Source: Neurospora tetraspora (Eukaryota > Ascomycota > Sordariomycetes > Sordariales > Sordariaceae). From it: a stretch of 64,000 nucleotides of DNA. The notes under the pieces are model-generated. The model had not been told where the DNA came from, made no database searches, and saw nothing but the letters and a program-made list of their open reading frames with translations. Numbering within the stretch: position 1 is the stretch's first letter; each line of letters opens with the position of its first letter. The stretch is from positions 2,203,001-2,267,000 of the forward strand of contig NW_026944385.1 in NCBI RefSeq assembly GCF_033439725.1, given 5' to 3'. Below are positions 25,586 to 38,219 of the stretch, piece by piece. The position numbers and the translations under genes are program-made.

Positions 25586-28500
25586 GAAGGCTCCCTCCTT
25601 TCAATATTTTTTTTAGTAGATTTAATATTTATCCCCCCTTCCCTATCCTTAAGAATATTAATATAAACGCTCCCCCCTTTCTTACCCCTACGCCCAACTA
25701 TTTAATTAAGTTATTTTAAAACGCTAGTTAAGTAGCCGTACTTCGTGCTAAATTTGCCGAATATAATATTAACCGTATTTATTATACCTTATTCGGCAAT
25801 TAGATTATAGTACCTACTACTATTTTAGTATAAGCCGCCGCCGTCGAAAAATCTAAAAGAAAAATATTCGATTGGCCTATTTGGAACAGAAACGTTAATT
25901 TATTCTATTTTTTTATAAATTAATTAATTTATAAAAAGAATTTTAATAGCTTTAATAATTTTATTAGTAATAATAGAGTAGCGTAATATTAAACTCTATA
26001 TTCGCTTTCCAAAAGATTATAATTGCGTATTTAAATTTATTAAACTATGGGAAGTTTAAACGGAACTTTTAACCCCTAGTACTTCTTCGAACACTTTATA
26101 TATATTTTCGGTAGCGAATAAGAAATAAAGAAGGTTTAAACTTAATTGCGGAAATTAATTTAAATTTCTAACGAACCTTTAGACGAATTTTTATTTAAAT
26201 TTAAATAACTATTTATTACCGCTAGTAATATTATTTAGCTTAACGATTCTTACCTTACTTAATGAAAGGGTTCCCTTTTAGAAGAAATTAAATAATAGAT
26301 AGTTTTTATTATAATATTTATAGAATATAATAAATACGTAAGGCGTTTATACGGTATTATTTAAAATTTCGAATAGATTAAACCCGGCTAAGCCTTTTAT
26401 TTCGCTTAGAAATAAAATAGAGGCTATTAATCTTATATTAATAATTACGGTTCCGTCCCTTTATTATATACTACTATTACCTTTATTAATATTATTAAAC
26501 CTTTAAAATTTAATATTATACCTTAAAATACAGACGGAAATATAATTATAATAATTATTCGAATAATTTAGAATTAACGCCGTCTAACTAATAATATAAG
26601 TAAATAGCGTACTAAATAAGTTTCGGACGAAGATTACTATAAGCGGAGGGAGTAAAGCTATTATTTAAGGTATAGAATAAGTAATTATATATAAACCTAA
26701 TATTTATATACTTCGGCTATTAATTCGAATAGAATACGTATTCAAATTACTTCTACTACTTCGGCCGTTACTAACACTAATATTTATACCCCCTTATTTA
26801 AAGAGGGCGAAAATAAGATAATGGCTCCTTCCTAATAGGGAAAAGCCTAATTCCGGTTTATCGTCGGAACCCGGAATTTCTCCCCATAATAACTATTTAT
26901 ATTCCTTTATCCCTATTCCCTACGGTTATACTAATTCGAATAGCGACTAATATAATAATATTAAAAATAAAAATAATAAAAATACTAATTAGTATTTAAA
27001 ATTGAAATTTCGTATATATGCTAATAGATAAAGGATATTAATATTACGCTATAATTAATAAAACCCTTATATAAGACTTATACCTCCCTTAAATTAATAT
27101 TAGAACCTAATAAATTAAAGGGGTTTCCAGAATTATAAAAGGAATAAAAATTAATAAAATAATTATATTTTCTATAAGAAAAGGCGATCATTACTAATTA
27201 ATTAACGCTTACGTAATACCTCAATTAGAATATTTAATTATTTTAGGAAAGTTTTGGTTCTCCTATAATAAATCCTTTTTTATTCCTTATTAAAAAAAAT
27301 TCTAGTACGGGAATACCCGTAAGTAGCTCCTTTATATTAATTAATATACCCCTTAAACTTAGGAAATAAAAATAAAGATAATTATAATAGTAGGGGCTAT
27401 ACGTTTTATTAATTACGTCTGTAGTCCTAAGAGAGATTACGCAATTTTAATTATAATAATTTCGATATAAAATATAAAAAAAGCTTTCGCGCTAAAGAGA
27501 TTAAAAATAGAGGTTGAATTTAAGAAGATTATCCTTATAAAATTCTATAATTTTATATTATTATTTATAAAGTTGGAAGCTAATAAATTAAACCCGTATA
27601 AGCTTAATATTAATTACTATATTAAAATTAGGAAGGATACGAATAGGAATAACCTTCTAATATTAGTAAACTTACTATATCATATATCCCGTAAGGAATT
27701 CCTAATATTAAAGAAAGTGCTAAGAGATTTATTCAATAAAAGTTTTATTAGACTTAATTATTTAAAAGTAACGGCTCTTCTATTATTTATAAGGAAGCTA
27801 AGAAATAATTTATATTTCTACTATAATTATAAGAAATTTAACGCTATTACTAAACCCAACTATTACCCCCTCCCCTTTATTAAACAAATACTTCGGAATT
27901 TAAAAGGTATTAAATAGTTAATAAAAATTAATATTATATAAGCGTTCTATAAGATTAGGATAACAATAGGTAAAGAGTAGAAGACGGCTTTTATTATACG
28001 ATTCGGACTATTCGAATAGATAATTACCCCCTTTGGTTTTAGCGGCGCTTTAATTACCTTGTAGAAATATATTAATTTTATTTTGAAGGAATATTTAAAT
28101 AATTTTATTCTTATATATATAGACAATATCTTTATTTATTCTAATAGTTCCCGCACTAATTATATACGTAAAGTCCGTTTAGTTCTCGAAAAATTAAATA
28201 AAATTAACTTATATTTAAATTTTAATAAATATAAATTTATAATATAAATGGTTAAATATTTAAGATTTATTATATACATAAGTATAAGTATAGAAACGGA
28301 CCCTGAAAAAATCGGTACGATTAAAGAGTAAGAAATATTTAAATTTTAAAAAGGGATTCAGAACTTCTTAAATTTTATAAACTATTATTATATTTTTATT
28401 AAAAACCTTTCCAAAATTACTAATCTTTTTACGGCGCTTACTAATAAAAGGGTTGAATTTTCGTAGGGGGAAGAATAATAGTAAACATTTGATATAATTA

Positions 28501-30781
28501 AAAATTTATTTATTAGAGCGCCTATCTTCGTAGAATTCGACCCCGATTACCTAACTTTCTTAGAAACCGATTATAATAAATTCGTATTAGGAAAAATATT
28601 AATATAGGAGGTCGATAGCCGTAAATATATTATTACTTTTTATTTTTAAAAATTAATTTTAACGGAACGTAATTACCCTATTTACAATAAAGAAATATTC
28701 GGCGTTATCTATTACTTCGATTAATAATTAATTGAATTCCGTTCTTACTACTAATTTACTATTTAGACCGATTATAGGAATTTAAAATACTTTATAGAAC
28801 GGTAATACTTATTTAAACGTTAGGCCTGCTAGGTTAAAGAATTTTTACAATTTAATTTCGATTTAAACTACTATTCTAGTAAGGAAACCGTAATATTAAA
28901 CATTCTCTTTAAACGGGAATAGGATTACTTTAACGGCAAAAATTTAAAAATTAAAGATTCATAATTTATATTAGCTAAAATTCTACGTAAATGTATACGA
29001 ATAGTTACAATTTCGATTAAGGGGGAGGCTATTAAAATACTTACTATTAAGGTTTTTAATAATTTAAATTTGTAAAAATTTTAGAATTAGACTATCTTTA
29101 CAGATACTATTTACTAAAAAGCTTACCGAACAGTAAAAAGAAGCAACCGTTCTTTCCCTTTAAATACCAACCTCTAATTATAAATATCCAAATATAATAT
29201 CGACCCTTAAAGAAAACTTATATATAAAAATAGGCTTTAAATCCCGGGATAGCCGGCAATTAAAGAAGTAGATTCCTAAATTTAAAACCCTTATACTAAA
29301 TTATAAATATAATTTATTTAGCGAATTTATAATTCTAAAGTCGTCAGCTACCTTAAAAGAGAAGGTACTATCGTTATTATCGCTAAAGATTTTTATTAAC
29401 CGTTATTCTAAATCTAAATCCAACGTTTCTTTAAGAATTATAATGTATATAACTATACTAAGTAATAAAGAATATATAAATACAAATTCCTTAAACTATT
29501 AAATATTTCCGACTACTTTAATAAATATATATAAATAGATTTTATTATTAATTTACCTTTAATTTATAATTTCCGTAACTTTTGAATCATTAAGGATCAT
29601 CTTAATAAAGAGGTTATTTTAAAACTTATAGAAAATATAATTATTAAAAAATATACAAAACGTTTCCTCTAATACTTTCTTAAATACTATTAATAACCGA
29701 AGTCTATTATTAGTAATAGAGGAATTAATTAAACGAATAAATTCTAAGCCTATCTTTACCTTCTTTTAATTATTAATCGAAAATTTAATATAGTATACTA
29801 CCCGTAGACGGACGGAAGCCCTGAAACGATAAATTAAAAAGTATTAACCTTTTTACAAACTTATATTAATTAGTAATAAAACGATTCGGACCGCTAGTTC
29901 CCCGCTACCTAAATAATTATTAATAACCATTTTAATTCTTCTATTAGCGTTTTACCCTTCTTTACGACCTACAGTTATTATCTTAATATTATTATTTCTA
30001 TAATTTATTTAATAACACCTTCGAAGCTAGGCTCTCTTAAATAGCGAATTAAGGAATTTATTTAAAAGTTTTAATAAATTACGGACTTGTACTAAACATT
30101 AATTGAAGTAGCCGCGTAAGAAATAGAATAATAAGCGAATAAAAAAAGGCACTTAATTAATAAATTCTAGCCGAAAAATAAAATTTAATTAAATTTAGGG
30201 AATTTCCTAATAATTAAATTTCAAAAGAAATTCAATTAATTATATACTAAATATACCATTATTAACGTTCCTTTCTTATATATCATTATTTTTATCATAC
30301 TTAAGAAAGATCCTACGAATTTCTATATAAATAAAATAAAAAAAATAAAAAAATCCCTTCTCTTTATTTAAAAATACATTAATCCTTAGCCTTTTACTAT
30401 TGTAGTAAATAGCGAAAAAAAGTACAAAGTAAACGAAATCCTGTATAAGAAAAGTGTAATTATAGGACGGGGTTTTATTAGAAACATTTTAATTAAATAA
30501 GTAAGTTATACAAAATTTACGTAGGAACTTCTAAAAGAATTCTAGGAAATTAAAAGTTTAAATGTCTTTAAAATAAAATATAATCCCACTAAAATTAATA
30601 ACAGACCCTGAAAGTAATATTACGTATAGGAAATAATTAAATAGAAGAAAATATATACTTAAGGGTAAAATCTTTATTTCTAAAATCGAATTAAAATTGT
30701 AATTACTATTAAATTAACATTTACCCCTCTCCTACCAACGGCTTTAAACTTATAAACGCGAACGAAAATACCAATAAATAT

Positions 30782-31821
30782 TTAAATAGTATTCTCCTCT
30801 TTATTTCCTATCTCTACGTCTTCTATATTATTTATACCTTCCTCCTTATTACCCTCCTTTTTACTATTACCCTTCTTTTCTATACTAAAGGTAACGGTAA
30901 CGAAGTTAACTAAGCGGCGTAGCAAATCTTCTAAAGAAGTTAAGCGGTTCTCTAAAGATTCAAAGGCCGTAATATTAGCGCTTATAATACAACTATTAAC
31001 AATAGTATTAAAAGTCTCCTTAAATATAATTAAAGAATCTTTTTACAATATTAAAAGAATAAAAAATAAAGGAGTAAAAAGAAAGGGGTTATATTTATTA
31101 GGAAACGTTAGTATAGCTTTTAAATTTGAAAATAGTATAAATATTAACGAATTAATAAATAATAATATACGCTTCTATAACGTAGCGAATAATAAGTAAG
31201 TACTTAATATATTCTATACTATTTTTGCAAGTAATAGAAAAGCTTTTACAATTAATAGCGGGTAATATTTCTTCAACATATACAGCGGATAATAAATAGC
31301 CCGGAGTAAGGGCGTAAATATAGCGAATACGAATATACTAAGTATAAATATAGCCTACCGAAGGGTAAATATATTCCTTATAAAAGAGGATATAGCGGCG
31401 GTAAATTAGCTCTTCGGCCGGGGTAAGTTCGTTAATATCCTAAATTAAAAAAATATTTAAATTAGTAGCGGAAAGAAAAAAAAAATTAATAAACGATAAA
31501 AAAAAACCTTATAAGCTCGATAGTATAGAGTAGGGCCTCGATATTTATTATACGGACAATATAGGTAGTACGGTAGGCCTCTTCGGCAGTAAAGCGGGCC
31601 TCATCTTTCTCCTCTATAGTATAGAGGGTAATTTAGGTAGTGATAATAGCCTTATAAATAGTAGTAGTTACAGTTTAACCTTCGCGGGTAACGGCCTAAC
31701 CTTTACGGATAGCAGTTTCGAATTTACGAATACGAACGGCGGACGGGGTATTATTACAATTACCGGGCGGGCAATTACACGGGGGAATATTAGGGGTAGT
31801 AAGGCTAGTAGGGAACGATAT
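30782..31821 (-). pseudogene. Antisense ORF relic between integrase and the 3' LTR of the Ty3 element
   Basis: On the minus strand, opposite to gag-pol, coding-like sequence runs from about 31821 (ATA, plausibly a mutated ATG) to a stop at 30782-30784. The N-terminal part is Pro/Cys-rich (IPPCNCPPGNC near 31780). The middle reads as mixed alpha-type sequence, such as ELTPAEELIYRRY (about 31400-31440). The C-terminus is coiled-coil-like (SLENRLTSLEDLLRRLVNF) then Lys/Glu-rich. A GT-T-rich-AG stretch at about 31440-31507 could be a short intron, though phase does not close cleanly. At least one further frame change and many CAA-to-TAA stops occur. Family unknown. It is a relic and makes no protein. 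Confidence 0.5.
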
Positions 31822-32148
31822 TATTTTTTATTTTTATTTTTAATTACAGAAGGAAGTTAGTATAAATTTAAATTAAAGGTAATTGCGATTAGGAATACGA
31901 AATTAATAGGGGAAAAATGGAAAGAGCAATAATATTTATAAAAGTAGGAGGCGCGATAATAATAATGGGGGTAACGACGAGAATAGCGATAGTAGGAACG
32001 GCGAAGTTATTATTAATATTATTATTATAGAAGGAAAGAAAGAAGAGAAGGAAGGAAAGAGCGAAGGAAATACAATTATAATTATAATCGTATTAGAGTA
32101 GGGTAACCGGTAGAATAAAAGGTAGGGCTATGGATTAGTAGGGGGTAA

Positions 32149-32355
32149 TATTGTAGGGTTATTGCCTAGAGGTTCCAGTTTGGAAGCCTTCTAAATATGC
32201 ACCCTCATTATAACCCCCGGTTATTGCATACGTCTTTGTATATAAGAGTGCAGTCTACTCTCCCTTCTGTGTATTTAGATTCTTCTTCTCTTTGTCGAAC
32301 CTTTTTAATATATATTTTGCCTTGTACCTGTGCTAACTATACAAGAACTACAACA
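32149..32355 (+). repeat. 3' LTR of the Ty3 element
   Basis: 207 bp, starting TATTGTAGGG (ancestral TGTTGTGGGG) and ending TACAACA, followed by the target duplication ACTTC. Confidence 0.92.
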
Positions 32356-32905
32356 ACTTCGAACTAATCATTACTAAACCTTAAGAACCGCATTACTCTA
32401 ATTACGCCCTTAAAGCTATAATTACCCGCTATATCGAAAGAATTCGAAAATCCCTCTAACACCTTAAAGTTAAACTCCTAATCTACCATAACCTGGTAAC
32501 CTTCAACGCTACCTCTATAATTATTATCGAAAACCCTAATAACGAAATCGAAATTATTAACCAATCCGAAGAAAATTAGCTAACAAATATTATTATCTAA
32601 TTAGCCAATTTCAACCCCCCTACCGTTAAAGAATATAAATACAATAACGCTATATATAATAACCGTTAAAAAACTTACGAATTATTTAAAATTAATAATA
32701 CAAACCTTCGAAAATAAATATAAAAAATTATATACCTAAATTATAAACCTAATTCCTTCGTAGTTCTAGAATCTATTACCGTATAATATACCCGGGTCCG
32801 TAATATTTACAATTACTACAAAAAAAATGCTATAATCGAAATATATCAATATTACCGTAATTACATTAAACTATTATCGAATAAAGTTAATAAAAACTCT
32901 AATAG

Positions 32906-33444
32906 TGTTAACGTGTGGCTAGTACTGTGCCTTGTAACTGCCTTGTACTACCTTGTAGTATAGAAGGCTAGTTGAACTATTCCTTCTACGGAATCAGTTG
33001 ACTCAGTCCCCACAGAATGTACTAGAATACAAGAGGTTTTGCCACTGTATTCTAGAGTCTTATAACTTAGCTAGCATTTCTTCCAGACTGATTTGTCATC
33101 ACAGGATTCAACAGAAGCTTCTAGATGCTTAGTGTCCATGTATAGAGACCTCTCCTCTCCTTCAGTTCGTCACTCCTTAAGCAAGCAAGCACAAGTCAAG
33201 CAATACAATATAGTCTTTTCTCACAGTGCAGAGTCCACTGTAATCTTCTGTCTTGAGAGCAGAGTCCTCTCTAAGACCTCTTTTACAACATCCTTTTATT
33301 GTACTTGCAACTACGCTGCTTCCTTCAGCATTGCTGTCGTACTTCCTACCGCTTCCGCTCCGCTCTGCTACAAGTGCATAGTTCACTGTAGCAACCTTGT
33401 ACTGGTGCTATCATTATAGGCCAGTCAGGGCACCGCAGGAAACA
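32906..33444. mobile_element. Solo LTR, not RIP-mutated, inside the dead copia element
   Basis: A 539-bp block of normal composition starts TGTTAACG and ends GAAACA, with a perfect 5-bp duplication AATAG on each side (32901-32905 and 33445-33449). TG..CA ends and a 5-bp duplication are LTR hallmarks. No internal coding region is present, so it is a solo LTR left by recombination between two LTRs, or a small non-autonomous element. It shares no sequence with the other LTRs here. Its clean state contrasts with the heavily mutated DNA on both sides. The 108-codon frame inside has no domain. Confidence 0.8.
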
Positions 33445-35010
33445 AATAGAATAAGTAAATAAATTGACGGCAAAAATTTAATTATAATTAACGCTATATA
33501 ATATAAAATCCTAAAGATTAAAATAGCCGTTACTTAATTTAAAGATTTATTAGATTATTTAAGACCTATTCGCTTTAATTAAGTATTTAAAATCTCCAAA
33601 TTCTTTAACGAAAAAATTATAATTAATACCCTTAATTTCTATATTATATCCGGAGATTTTCGTTATAAAGGCCTACACAAACGACCTCTAATTACCGCGG
33701 CCAAAGCTAAGGAGTATAAAGGAATATTTAGAATAAATATTACTTTCAATAATTCGTAGGGTAATAATATTAAAAATAATAACGTTCGACCTAATAAAAC
33801 CTATAATTAACGTAAGAGAAAATATAATACAAAAATTAAGAATTACTCCCTTCGCTATAACATATATAGAAAAAGCATATATACTATTAAATAATATTAA
33901 TATATATTCTCCACCTTAATTATAGCCGCAATCCGCGCTAGAAATCCACTAAGAAAACCTAAAACAAAATTATAAAAAACCTTAAAAATAACGTAGAATT
34001 AAAAAGAGAAGTCCAAATCCATAAACGAACAATAGCAAAATAGTACGCCTAACCCCTCCCCGGACTCGATAATAAAAATAACTAACTCTCCAGCAAAAAT
34101 AATATTTATAAAATAGCGTTCAATATTAACGAAACTACTCTCTATATTAAAAAAAGGCTCAAATATCTATCCTCTTAAAAATAATACAATCTTCAACTCT
34201 AAGAACTCTCTCCACATATTTAACGAAATCTCTCACTTTCTTAATTTTCATTATACTCTATATAATAATAAGCTCTAAACTAGGGATTCTCATATTCTTA
34301 TTAAAGGATATAGAAATATAGATATTATTATAAAAAGAATAAAAGGACCCAAAAAGTTTCAATTAAACAATATAATTTTTTACCCAAACTTTATAACCAA
34401 CTTCGTATTTCTTTACCTCTTATATAAAAAAAGTCTCTATTAAGACTAAAAACTCCTAAATAACTATTTATACGCTCTAAATAATTCCCTTTTCTATAGC
34501 CTCTCTATACGTTACTACCAAACAATCCTTAAAAATCTCTCCCTAAACTTCTCGAAAACCGCCTTCTTTACGCAATAAACCCGATTTAATTTGCTAACTA
34601 GCCGAAAATACTATAAAACAGAAACTATTATTTAATATTATCAATTCGGTTACTACAGTCCTTAAATATTAAATTATTTTAGTAACGTCGTAAAAGCCCG
34701 CCTTAAAAGACTTATAACCGTAAATTATAACGCCTACGCAATATTGAAAATAAAGTAATAAATTAAACGAAAATTTCGAAAATATAATTATAAATAAAAA
34801 AAAGAATTCGCCGTCAATTTCCTAAATTATAATAAAAGTCGTCAAAAATACTCTAACGTTATATTTATTACCTACCAGTATGCTGGATATATTTAAAACT
34901 ATTATATAATAAAGCGAAAAATTATAATTATTACCTCCTTTTTAAATAACCTTTTTACTATATTCGTTAACTAATATAATATCTAATTTAAAATTATCGA
35001 ATATAATAAT

Positions 35011-35237
35011 TATCACGACGAACAGCGGGAAAGGAATGCGACAAAGCGACAATGACCCTACTATTGTATGAAGCTTGAAAGATGAGGAAAAAGAAGAACT
35101 AGAATACAAAGAATGGCTGCGGCGCAAAGAATATAATCCTGTACACTGCCAAGAACCCTACAGTGGATCCGGTGGAGCCTCTGCGCTAAATGCAGCCATG
35201 GGAGCAATGCTGACCAGCGGTTGAGCCGCGCCGTCAC
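35011..35237 (+). mobile_element. Short non-mutated insert inside the dead copia element
   Basis: About 227 bp of normal composition interrupts the AT-rich copia internal region. A possible 6-bp duplication AATAAT flanks it (35005-35010 and 35238-35243), but these bases are common in such DNA. A plus frame from about 35083 reads DEEKEELEYKEWLRRKEY, then a Gly/Ala/Ser-rich end, to a TGA near 35222. It looks like the C-terminal end of a real protein. Source unknown: a captured gene piece, or a fragment of another element. Confidence 0.45.
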
Positions 35238-38009
35238 AATAATAAAATTACCGGCTCTAAAATAATAAAAAACTTCCATACTTTTAAAAATATAGTTATA
35301 AAACCCTCTACCCTAAATACCTAAATATAGAATAATAGTACAAAACGTTCAGGAAATATAATTAAAAAGAAATTTCGAATATTAAATCTAAATATATATT
35401 TCGCGAAAGATCTATAATTAAATATTCTCTCTATAGTAATTTACTTTAATAACTAATCGCTCAAATAATTCTATGATTAAAAATCCTCTTATAAATAATT
35501 TTATACATTTATCGCCTACTAAAATAACTTTTATATATCGTCCCTACGCAAACCAAATATAATATACTTACGCGTTTATAATCACAACATATATACAATA
35601 ACTACTACCGCCCAAAAGAAAGAACAAAAATACTAAAAAATAAATCCTAAGGCATAAATAGGATACTTTATCAATGATATAACCTCCTCAATTTACTAAA
35701 TCTAAAACCTAATTATAAATATAATTATTAATACTTATAATATATTATTTAATAAAAATAGTCTTTTTTCTAAAAGAATTATTAAAGGAAATATAATCTT
35801 TATAAATTACCTCTAATGAATTTATAATACTACTCAACCAATATAACTAATCCTAACTAACGCTAAAAATACCAAATTCCGTAAATAACCGAATTAATTT
35901 CGAAAATGCCTAAATATACAATCTCCCAAATTTACTATTAGAATTTAACTAAACCCCTCAAAAAAGAGAAACCGACTACAATTCTCTAAAACCCTAACTA
36001 AAAAATTCGAATTCCCCCACTAATAAAATATCCTTCGATTTCGTCCTTAATAAAAATTACCCCACTCTTCCTAATATACTACCGCCCGTATCCTTTCTTA
36101 TAAACTTTTACTTCAATAAACGTACCGAAGACGAAATTTACTACAATTTCGAACTATAAAAGGCCGTATTTAATATAAAAAGATTTTACTAACCTACGGC
36201 TAAATACTACGGTAAAATAATTATAAAAGTAGAATTAAAACGCCTCTCCCAAAAGAATAAAATTATTACCCAAAAGAAATTCGATTCCTTCGTCTCTATA
36301 AATAAACTCCAAACTATCTACCGCTAAAAACTATTACCGCCGCTAAAGAATTACAAATTTCTTAACTACTACCTTCTTAGAAACTTCTTTAAAGAAATAA
36401 AGTAAATCTATTTTAATAACTATAAAGAAATAGAAATTTAAATAAAAATCGATAAGGACGAATTAAGGTTTAAGGGGAAGTAATTACTCGATTACATATA
36501 AATATATATATATAAATTCTTTAAAAATAATAAATTCACTAAAATTAAAGTACGTCTCGTCATACGAGAAAATTAATAAAAGAAAGAAATAGGGTAAAAA
36601 ATATATATTTTTATATTCGCCGGCCGATTTTTCCGTACCCTTATTATTATAATTATACGCTTTAATTTCGAATTGATTTAATATAACGCCGTTAATACTT
36701 TTATTAATGCTTATATAAATAAAGAAATATATATATATATACTCTTAAAATACTAGGGATTAAGTAAAGTACTAAAAGTTATAAAGGCGCTATACGGACT
36801 ACGGCGTTCCCCGCTTCTCTAGTAACGTAAATTTACTAATGCGTTCACTGCCTTAAATTTCAAAACAATCCTAAAGGAACTCTATATTTTCGTCAATAAC
36901 GGCGTATTTGTCTTCTATTATATTAATAATATTATTTTTACCTTCTACTATAATAAAAGCGAAGAAGCCTATAAGTATATAAATGGCTTTAAAAAGTAAT
37001 ACTATTTTATTAAAGGTAAAGAACTACAATACTTTCTAAGTATTAAAATTATACGAGACTATAAAGTACGAAAAATTTAATTATTTCAATAATTATACTT
37101 ATAAAAAATATATCGCTTTATAAATGATAAAAAAATAATATAATTACCTATAACTAATATCGAATTCGTACCCTTTAAAAATTAAGTATTTAATAAGTCA
37201 ATATATTAATACTAAGTTAAAATCGGCTCTATTCTCTACGTAATAATTATAATGCAATTGGATATTACTTTCGTTATAAGCCGCTTCGCCAAATACAATC
37301 ACAACCCTAGTCTAAATTATTATAAAACTATAAATAAAATATTATACTACTTATACGCTATTGTAAATATAACGCTATACTATAAAAGCGAGGACATCCT
37401 ATAAATTACATTAAATATATCCTTTATAAATAATTCTATAAATCGAAAGAATTTATACAGTTTTATAATTAAATTCTTTAATAATTTAATATACTAGGGA
37501 ACAACTAAATAAACAACAGTAACTATATTAATAATTAAAGTAGAGTTTATTACCCTTTTAAACGTAGTAAAGGAAATTATCTTTATAATACGTCTAATAT
37601 AAAGTTTAATTATAAAATTCGTAAATCCTATCCTTACTATCGACTATAATAATAAACAAACGATTAGGGTAATAATAATCGAAGCCTCTAAGTTAGTAAC
37701 TAAATTAAAATATATAAATATTTATAAGCACTAATTTAAATAAGAAGTTACAATTAGAACTATTAAAATTAAGTATTTAGAGATAGTAAAGATACTTATA
37801 GACGGTTTAACGAAGGTACTGTCTGTGTAAAAGTATATAGAATTTAGGGGATTATTAGGAATAACTTTAATTAAGAAGAAGAAAGAAAAAAAGGGACATG
37901 TAATAGATTATATTAAATTAGAAGACGTAGAGGAAATAATTAAAAATGGGAAGGCGATATATAAATAGCTTCAACTTCATCCTTAAACGGGATTTTAATT
38001 AGGGAGGTA

Positions 38010-38214
38010 TATTAATTTAGTAGGCTATATCTAGCCAATAAGACGAAGGTTCTATAAGAAGACTAGCCTCCTAACTACCCTAATAACGTTGTAGACCTTC
38101 CTAATACTCGGGGATCCCCCAACCTGTATGTGCAATCTTTCTACTCCACACACTCGATCAATACAGCGATTAACCCATATTTTCTCTACATTCACATAAC
38201 CGTGCAATCTGACA
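38010..38214 (+). repeat. 3' LTR of the second copia element
   Basis: 205 bp, starting TATTAATTTAG and ending ATCTGACA, followed by the target duplication AAACT. Confidence 0.92.
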
Positions 38215-38219
38215 AAACT

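Larger units (their letters stand above)
25114..32355 (+). mobile_element. Ty3/gypsy LTR retrotransposon nested in the copia element, RIP-inactivated
   Basis: Two 207-bp LTRs (25114-25320 and 32149-32355) are flanked by the duplication ACTTC (25109-25113 and 32356-32360). Relics read in the plus direction in Ty3 order: a tandem-repeat-rich stretch (25400-25585), a gag-like region to about 26900, an aspartic-protease-like LIDKG (27021-27035), the reverse-transcriptase box YIDN (28116-28127, from YIDD), and the integrase segment resembling YHPQTDG, now reading YYP-stop-TDGSPET (29796-29828). Stops are everywhere. A purine run (32139-32148) precedes the 3' LTR. About 1.4 kb between integrase and the 3' LTR is not explained by pol; see 30782-31821. 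Confidence 0.92.
24684..38214 (+). mobile_element. Second Ty1/copia LTR retrotransposon, RIP-inactivated and carrying nested insertions
   Basis: Two 205-bp LTRs (24684-24888 and 38010-38214) are flanked by the duplication AAACT (24679-24683 and 38215-38219). The 5' LTR begins TGTCAATTTGG; the 3' LTR begins TATTAATTTAG, the same after C-to-T and G-to-A change. A purine run (38001-38009) precedes the 3' LTR. The catalytic reverse-transcriptase box survives as YINN at 36919-36930, from YVDD by G-to-A changes. Its own sequence is split into 24889-25113 and 32361-38009 by a Ty3 element, a solo LTR and a short insert. Without these it would be about 5.5 kb, normal for copia. Confidence 0.92.

Noticed and set aside
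27573-27917. 114-codon open frame in the Ty3 element
   Set aside because: It is a surviving stop-free piece of the mutated reverse transcriptase region, not a separate gene.
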